This document shows, piece by piece, positions 7,192 to 11,058 of a stretch of DNA of 11,058 bases. Source of the stretch: DASXZH01 sp036502005 (lineage in GTDB: Bacteria; Armatimonadota; Fimbriimonadia; Fimbriimonadales; Fimbriimonadaceae); NCBI GenBank assembly GCA_036502005.1, contig DASXZH010000057.1:1-11058 (forward strand), given 5' to 3'. The notes beneath the pieces were generated by a model. The model was not told where the DNA came from. It was given only the letters and a program-made list of their open reading frames with translations, and did no database searches. Every line of letters starts with the position of its first letter. The first letter of the stretch is position 1. The position numbers and the translations under genes are program-made.

Positions 7192-8550
7192 CTAAGTGAC
7201 GGTCGGTCTTTCGTCGGAATACTCTTCGTAGAGCTTGTTTTCGATGATTTGCTTAAACCGCAGGACCGATTCCTCTAGCTCTGCGAACGTGTTGTAAAGA
7301 GGCGAAGCCCCAAAACGGATGTTATCCGGCGCTCTAAAATCTGGCACAACGTTCATCCTCTCGATCAAGCATTTGTCGATGCGGAGCGCTTCCGGATGGC
7401 CGAATGAAACGTGCCCGCCGCGCATGGCGGATATCTCAGGCGATTTAAGCTGGACTCCGAGTGGCTCCAAATGCTCGCGCCAGAGCTGAATCAGATACTC
7501 AGTTTGCAAGATCGATTTATCCCGAATGTTCCCAATGCCGGCTTCCAGGACGATATCGATTCCTGGCTCTGCGGTAGCTAAAGAGAGGATCGGAGGCGTG
7601 CCGACGAGAAACTTCTGCATGCCACGTCGTGGCGAATATTCCAAATCAAAATTGAAGGGATTTTGTTGCCCAAACCACCCCCAAATGGGGCTTTCCAACT
7701 TCTCTTGCAAATCCTTTCGAACGTAAAGGAAGGCCGGTGCGCCCGGACCCCCATTTAAATATTTGTAGGTGCAGCCGATCGCGAAATCGGCCTCACTTGC
7801 GTTCAACTCGATCGGCAAAACTCCAACCGAGTGGCTAAGATCCCATAAAACAGAAATGCCGCAATTGTGAGCCTCCGCTGTCACCGACTTCATATCGTAA
7901 ACAAAGGCGCTCTTAAAAGAGGCATGAGAGAGGCTCAGCAAGGCGACCTTCTCGCTCAACTTGCTCACTAAATCGGCAAACTCGACCGTGACTTGGTCTC
8001 GGGAGCGAATAAAGTCGAGGGAGCATTGACCTCTCCCCCTAACCCCCTCCGCTTCACAAAAAGGGGCAGCAGACCGCACAGATAATCGGTCAGGTTTCCC
8101 CCTTGAACCCCCTCCGAATGAATCCGGCTCCCGGGAGCAGGGGAGGGGAAACATTTGGCACACCCCCGACATGGCGTAAACATCGGATGGGAAGTTGAGA
8201 TCGTCGGTCACAACTACGTTGCGTCCCGACTGAAGCTTCAACGCCGCATAAATAAGCTTGAACAGGTTGATGGTGGTCGAATCGCAAACGATGACTTCGT
8301 CCGGCTGAGCCCCGATCAATAAAGCGATTTTGGCGCCGAGCCGCTCCGGCAGCCCAAACCATTCGCTCCAACTTCGCACTAAATCTCCGGCCCATGCTTC
8401 GGAAACTTCCTTCAATCTGCCCGCCGCCGCCAGTGGCATGCGCCCCAGCGAGTTACCATCCAGATAGATAAGATCGGGGTCGGGAATCGAGAACTTATCC
8501 CGAAACCGCGCGAGCGGATCTGAGTAGTCCTTATCAGCAGCGCTGGCCAT
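7192..8550 (-). CDS. kynU: Kynureninase with an in-frame repeat-derived insertion
   Basis: This fold-type I PLP enzyme cleaves kynurenine to anthranilate and alanine. The family core is clear: YLDGNSLGRMP (29-39), DDLNFPSDVY (116-125), WDLSHSVG (236-243), the PLP-lysine motif CTYKYLNGGPGAPAFLYV (260-277; K263), GWFGQQNPF (291-299) and VGTPPILSL (316-324). It is 452 residues, against about 416 for the Pseudomonas enzyme. As I recall the P. fluorescens numbering, F129, D201, H204, Y226, K227 and W256 correspond to F120, D237, H240, Y262, K263 and W292. The offset therefore changes from -9 to +36, an excess of about 45 residues, and it falls at residues about 134-178, a low-complexity Gly/Arg/Ser/Pro stretch encoded by palindromic repeat DNA. 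The frame is open and all catalytic residues are kept. It starts 2 bp after the metallophosphatase stop. Confidence 0.95.
   Translation of the reverse strand: MASAADKDYSDPLARFRDKFSIPDPDLIYLDGNSLGRMPLAAAGRLKEVSEAWAGDLVRSWSEWFGLPERLGAKIALLIGAQPDEVIVCDSTTINLFKLIYAALKLQSGRNVVVTDDLNFPSDVYAMSGVCQMFPLPCSREPDSFGGGSRGKPDRLSVRSAAPFCEAEGVRGRGQCSLDFIRSRDQVTVEFADLVSKLSEKVALLSLSHASFKSAFVYDMKSVTAEAHNCGISVLWDLSHSVGVLPIELNASEADFAIGCTYKYLNGGPGAPAFLYVRKDLQEKLESPIWGWFGQQNPFNFDLEYSPRRGMQKFLVGTPPILSLATAEPGIDIVLEAGIGNIRDKSILQTEYLIQLWREHLEPLGVQLKSPEISAMRGGHVSFGHPEALRIDKCLIERMNVVPDFRAPDNIRFGASPLYNTFAELEESVLRFKQIIENKLYEEYSDERPTVT
8023..8152. repeat. Palindromic repeat element inserted in frame inside kynureninase
   Basis: This about 130-bp C/G-skewed segment codes for the extra loop of kynureninase. 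It contains a near-direct repeat, TCCCCCTAACCCCCTCCG (8034-8051) and TCCCCCTTGAACCCCCTCCG (8097-8116). It also has a perfect 12-bp palindrome GCTCCCGGGAGC (8127-8138) and an outer stem GTTTCCCC (8094-8101) / GGGGAAAC (8145-8152). GGGAGCAGGGGAGGGG (8133-8148) matches the flippase-leader palindrome at 1494-1509 in 15 of 16 positions. The base composition differs sharply from the surrounding gene. The boundaries are approximate and no target duplication was found. Confidence 0.8.
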
Positions 8551-8552
8551 CT

Positions 8553-9272
8553 TTAAAGTCTATCCATGGCAAGCAAGCCACCTGAAAGCACGCCGTTTTC
8601 CCATTCGTAACGGCCGATGTATCTCCCATGGGAGCCGCCTTGACAGATCCAAGTTTTGTTCACCTTTAACGGTTCCTCCAAAATCGTGTGCGAATGTCCG
8701 CCGAGGATCACATCGATTTCAGGGCAGAACTCGGCCAGTTCCAGATCCTTTTTATGCCCTATGTGGGTGAGAGCAATCACAAGATCGACTTCGCCGATAA
8801 GCGCGCCCACAATCCGGCGAGCAGTCTCTAAAGGCGGATCCCAAAGGTAGGCGCTGGCCGCCTGGGTCTTCATGCGATCGGTCACCATGGGAACCATAAT
8901 CCCAAAAACGCCTATTTTAAGCCCGGCCCTTTCGAAAATCAAGCTTTCGGCAAGTGGCCTCTTACCGCTCTTAAGGCGTAAGTTGGCGCAAAGCATCGGC
9001 TGTTTGTGGCCGGCTATCTTGGCCTGAAAAGCGGATTGGAGAACGTGGGTTTCGCGGTTGCCCAACACGCTCGCATCGCAGCCTGCGAAGTGGAGAAGGT
9101 CCCAGGCAGGTTCCTGCCGAAGTGGGATAGCCAGATTTCCGCTCTTAATGCAGTCGCCGGTGTCGAAGTACAACGCCGGCTCACACCTTCTTTTCTCCAT
9201 TAGAATGTGCTCCGCCATCCATTGCGTTAGGCGACCATGAAAATCGTTCGTGTGCAGAATCGTCAAGGCCAC
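8553..9272 (-). CDS. Calcineurin-like metallophosphatase (5'-nucleotidase-type N-domain)
   Basis: This 239-residue protein corresponds to the N-terminal metallophosphoesterase domain of UshA/5'-nucleotidase-type enzymes, without the C-terminal substrate-recognition domain and without a signal peptide, so it is probably cytoplasmic. Dimetal motifs run in order: HTNDFHG (D10, H12), FDTGD (D40), LGNRE (N72), ALTHIGH (H170) and GGHSH (H193, H195). The usual GNH[DE] motif reads GNRE, so the catalytic histidine is replaced by arginine (R73). The substrate (nucleotide, phosphodiester or other phosphate ester) is unknown. The start is GTG at 9272, directly preceded by an in-frame TGA; a TTG two codons later is possible. 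It heads the operon with kynureninase, gpsA and the FrnE-like gene. Confidence 0.85.
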   Translation of the reverse strand: MALTILHTNDFHGRLTQWMAEHILMEKRRCEPALYFDTGDCIKSGNLAIPLRQEPAWDLLHFAGCDASVLGNRETHVLQSAFQAKIAGHKQPMLCANLRLKSGKRPLAESLIFERAGLKIGVFGIMVPMVTDRMKTQAASAYLWDPPLETARRIVGALIGEVDLVIALTHIGHKKDLELAEFCPEIDVILGGHSHTILEEPLKVNKTWICQGGSHGRYIGRYEWENGVLSGGLLAMDRL

Positions 9273-9335
9273 TCAGCAAACTTACCCGGCATCCTTCCTA
9301 ACAGGAATGATCTGGAAGAATAAGTTTTGCTAAAG

Positions 9336-9364
9336 ACTGATCAGTAACTGAGGGTCCAGGACCC
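9336..9364. repeat. Two short palindromes in the divergent intergenic region
   Basis: ACTGATCAGT (9336-9345) is a perfect 10-bp palindrome. GGGTCCAGGACCC (9352-9364) is a perfect palindrome around a central A. A third, weaker hairpin, ACCC-GTT-GGGT, follows at 9373-9383. They lie between the metallophosphatase start and the candidate structured RNA. They could be protein-binding sites or hairpins in the leader of the minus-strand operon; nothing decides between these. Confidence 0.4.
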
Positions 9365-9395
9365 AGATTCAGACCCGTTGGGTAGCATGAACCTA

Positions 9396-9505
9396 GACGC
9401 AACCACCATTGCCGGCGCCCAAAGAACCTTTGGCAATTAGAACGCGTCTGCCTTGAGGAAGGCAGTTCTTTCCTAAACGGAGTGATCATTCCGCCCGGTT
9501 GCGTC
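9396..9505. ncRNA. Candidate multibranched structured RNA, family not recognised
   Basis: A closing helix GACGCAACC (9396-9404) / GGTTGCGTC (9497-9505) encloses three local hairpins. The first is ATTG/CAAT (9408-9411/9434-9437) with a 7-base bulge and an inner stem CCAAAG-AAC-CTTTGG (9419-9433). The second is AGAA/TTCT (9439-9442/9466-9469) with a 5-base bulge and inner stem CTGCCTT-GAGG-AAGGCAG (9448-9465). The third is CGGA/TCCG (9478-9481/9490-9493). Two neighbouring hairpins share the same plan: 4-bp base, one-sided 5' bulge, 6-7-bp top. A possible G-U pair in the third hairpin slightly favours the plus strand, upstream of the propeller gene. It could equally be the leader of the minus-strand operon. 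The rest of 9273-9555 holds the palindromes described separately and a weak promoter. Confidence 0.35.
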
Positions 9506-9507
9506 GA

Positions 9508-9548
9508 TTAGCATTTCTTCCGCCTTTGCAATATATTAAAGATTAGGA
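9508..9548 (+). promoter_or_regulatory. Possible promoter and ribosome-binding site of the propeller gene
   Basis: TTAGCA (9508-9513) and TATATT (9532-9537) resemble -35 and -10 boxes with an 18-base spacer. AGGA (9545-9548) lies 7 bases before the ATG at 9556 and supports that start. The ribosome-binding site is convincing. The promoter is weak, because transcription would begin almost at the ribosome-binding site. Confidence 0.35.
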
Positions 9549-9555
9549 CTTCTAC

Positions 9556-11058
9556 ATGTTGTTTAAGAATCGCATTTATGCCCTCATTTCGGCAGTGCTT
9601 GCCACCACTTTTGCTCTCGGATACACGAATAAAGATCGCGAGTTGTTGGTCGCGGCTTGGAATCAATCCCAAGCTAATGTTTCTAACTTGGTTGCTGACT
9701 TTGGGAAAGTCGTAGCCAGAGAAAAGGAATCTGGAATGTTTGTGGTAGAGCTGAAAGCGGGAATCTCCGCCGACGAAGCTCTTAAGGATCTCAAGAATCG
9801 AAAGGGCATTCGATTTGCACTTCCGGAATCGGCCCGAACGCCTAATACCAGCAACTTTTACGCCCTCGACAACTACGTTCGATACGCTGACGCAGCGGCA
9901 TCGCTCACCGGCGATAGTGATAAGGACAAGGATGCCGACAAAAAGCCAGGCCAAGAGAGAGACAAACTCGATTTTTACGCAGCACTCCGTTACTACTTGC
10001 GGGGCCGAGTAGACGCCAATGGCTACATCGATGAAAATGCGATCCGCGCCGCGATCGTGCACAAGTCACAAATGCCGGTTGCCCATATTGGTGCAGGGCA
10101 CCCAACGAATCCGCCCCCGCCAGGGGATCCCCAGAGCATCGGAACTTCCTGGACCTTCTTAGGTCCCAACAGCACGGCCTACCCCTATCAGGAGTATTAC
10201 GGAACGCAAACGGTTTCTGGCAGAATCACTGCGATCGCGGTGGACCCCACCAACGCCAACATCGTGTTTACCGGATCAGGCGGAGGAGGCTTGTGGAAAT
10301 CAACCACGGCTGGCGCCTCTTGGACCTGCGTATCGGACAAATCTCCTTGGAAATATCCCTCGGTTAGCAGTATCGCAATCGATCCTCTAAACACCCAAAT
10401 CATTTACGTTGGCACCGGCGATTACGATGGGTTCTTCCAAGGTTACAACCAAGGCGTGATGAAATCGACAGACGGTGGAACGACCTGGACGAATTTGGGC
10501 TCAACCACCACGGGCATTTACAACCTCTGCGTCAGCCACATCGTGGTGGACCCCACTAATGACCAGATCGTAACGATCACTACTGGACGCGGAAGCTACG
10601 CGGCCACCTACGAAGGCACTGGCAACGTATTCCGATCCACAAACGGTGGTACGACTTGGGCCTCGGCTGGGCTGGCATCGGCAGATTTCTGTACGCTCGA
10701 TATCTCAATCGCGGGAACTGGTGGGGCTAGAACCTATTGGGCCGGCTCGTGCCTATCGCCAGGATATCAGGCTGCTTCGCTTTACAAATCGACTAATCAA
10801 GGAGCCAGTTGGACTGCCGTTACCCCTCCGGACACTTCGTACCCCACATCCTCGTGGGAACTGGCTACCTCCAAGGTTAACGCCAACACGCTTTACGTTC
10901 TCGACACCGGTGGAAACGAAATTTGGAAGTCCACAACGGGCGGTTCAACTTGGACGAATATAACTACGGCAACCTTCCCTGTAAATGGTGATGGGGAAAC
11001 CAACTGGGGACAGTCTAACTACGATTACGTGATCGGCACTTATGCTGCGCCAAACGCA
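9556..11058 (+). CDS. Secreted Asp-box (BNR/sortilin-type) beta-propeller protein, 3' partial
   Basis: The gene is open for 501 codons and continues past the window. A signal peptide (1 to about 22, basic start FKNR and hydrophobic core) marks export. Residues about 36-92 (FVVELKAGISADEALKDLKNRKGIRFALPE) resemble the propeptide seen before subtilase-type proteases, although no protease domain follows here. An Asp/Lys-rich linker (119-138) and a helical segment (139-172) lead to a Pro-rich hinge (182-190). From about 199 the protein is a beta-propeller. Asp-box motifs are KSTTAGASW (248-256), KSTDGGTTW (303-311), RSTNGGTTW (360-368), KSTNQGASW (411-419) and KSTTGGSTW (458-466). They alternate with 'AVDPTNANIVFTGS'-type strands (VDP/IDP..N..I.Y.G). 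Such proteins are typically extracellular glycosidases or adhesins of uncertain activity; no catalytic residues can be assigned. Start: ATG with AGGA 7 bases upstream. Confidence 0.9.
   Translation, partial: MLFKNRIYALISAVLATTFALGYTNKDRELLVAAWNQSQANVSNLVADFGKVVAREKESGMFVVELKAGISADEALKDLKNRKGIRFALPESARTPNTSNFYALDNYVRYADAAASLTGDSDKDKDADKKPGQERDKLDFYAALRYYLRGRVDANGYIDENAIRAAIVHKSQMPVAHIGAGHPTNPPPPGDPQSIGTSWTFLGPNSTAYPYQEYYGTQTVSGRITAIAVDPTNANIVFTGSGGGGLWKSTTAGASWTCVSDKSPWKYPSVSSIAIDPLNTQIIYVGTGDYDGFFQGYNQGVMKSTDGGTTWTNLGSTTTGIYNLCVSHIVVDPTNDQIVTITTGRGSYAATYEGTGNVFRSTNGGTTWASAGLASADFCTLDISIAGTGGARTYWAGSCLSPGYQAASLYKSTNQGASWTAVTPPDTSYPTSSWELATSKVNANTLYVLDTGGNEIWKSTTGGSTWTNITTATFPVNGDGETNWGQSNYDYVIGTYAAPNA

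Noticed and set aside
7192..8550. Kynureninase as a pseudogene disrupted by a repeat
   Set aside because: The frame is open throughout and all recognisable catalytic and PLP-binding residues are present on both sides of the insertion.
9264..9290. A 9-codon upstream reading frame (MPGKFAEWP) overlapping the metallophosphatase start
   Set aside because: The purine-rich AGGAAGG abuts its ATG with no spacing, so it is unlikely to be translated, and the peptide has no attenuator-like run of residues.
9298..9489. A 63-residue minus-strand reading frame in the divergent intergenic region
   Set aside because: Its composition is unlike a protein, it has no ribosome-binding site that I can see, and the DNA is better explained by palindromes and the structured region.
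9508..10062. A 184-residue minus-strand reading frame opposite the start of the propeller gene
   Set aside because: It has no family features and lies antisense to a gene with a clear signal peptide, ribosome-binding site and Asp-box repeats.
10646..10963. A 105-residue plus-strand frame inside the propeller gene
   Set aside because: It is a shadow frame of the Asp-box repeats and has no domain features or start signals.

Overview
The window suggests a free-living bacterium of moderate GC content. My best guess is Armatimonadota (Fimbriimonas-like) or a neighbouring phylum. That guess rests only on the overall look: a large secreted Asp-box propeller protein with a protease-propeptide-like N-terminus, scattered palindromic repeats, and mixed housekeeping operons. 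There is no rRNA, tRNA or marker gene to confirm it.

Layout. (1) Positions 1-1386 hold most of an IS4-family (IS50/Tn5-type) insertion sequence with an intact DDE transposase. Its right end overlaps the transposase stop codon. (2) A short gap contains a C-rich/G-rich palindrome, followed by a plus-strand polysaccharide flippase (1517-2839). (3) On the minus strand, read from high to low coordinates, three translationally coupled genes run from a stand-alone RibD C-terminal-type reductase (5347-4694) through an FtsX/MacB-type permease (4697-3507) to its ABC ATPase (3510-2833). The ATPase gene converges on the flippase and overlaps it by 7 bp. (4) Between this operon and the next lies a 112-bp nested palindromic element (5417-5528). 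(5) A second, tight minus-strand operon encodes a metallophosphatase (9272-8553), kynureninase (8550-7192), glycerol-3-phosphate dehydrogenase GpsA (7174-6191) and a FrnE/DsbA-like oxidoreductase (6167-5574). Gaps are 2, 17 and 23 bp. (6) A 283-bp divergent intergenic region contains palindromes and a candidate four-helix structured RNA (9396-9505). (7) A plus-strand secreted Asp-box (BNR) propeller protein starts at 9556 and runs off the window end.

The genes do not form one recognisable pathway. kynU points to tryptophan/kynurenine catabolism or NAD precursor supply, gpsA to phospholipid precursor supply, and the flippase to surface glycan export. The ABC pair is probably an export or lipoprotein-release type system of unknown substrate.

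The most interesting observations are three. A dispersed palindromic repeat sits in frame inside kynureninase and adds about 45 residues between two conserved active-site blocks; a sister copy forms the leader and ribosome-binding region of the flippase. The 5417-5528 element is a symmetric set of four hairpins, the inner pair showing compensatory changes. The region at 9396-9505 can fold into a multibranched structure matching no RNA family I recognise.
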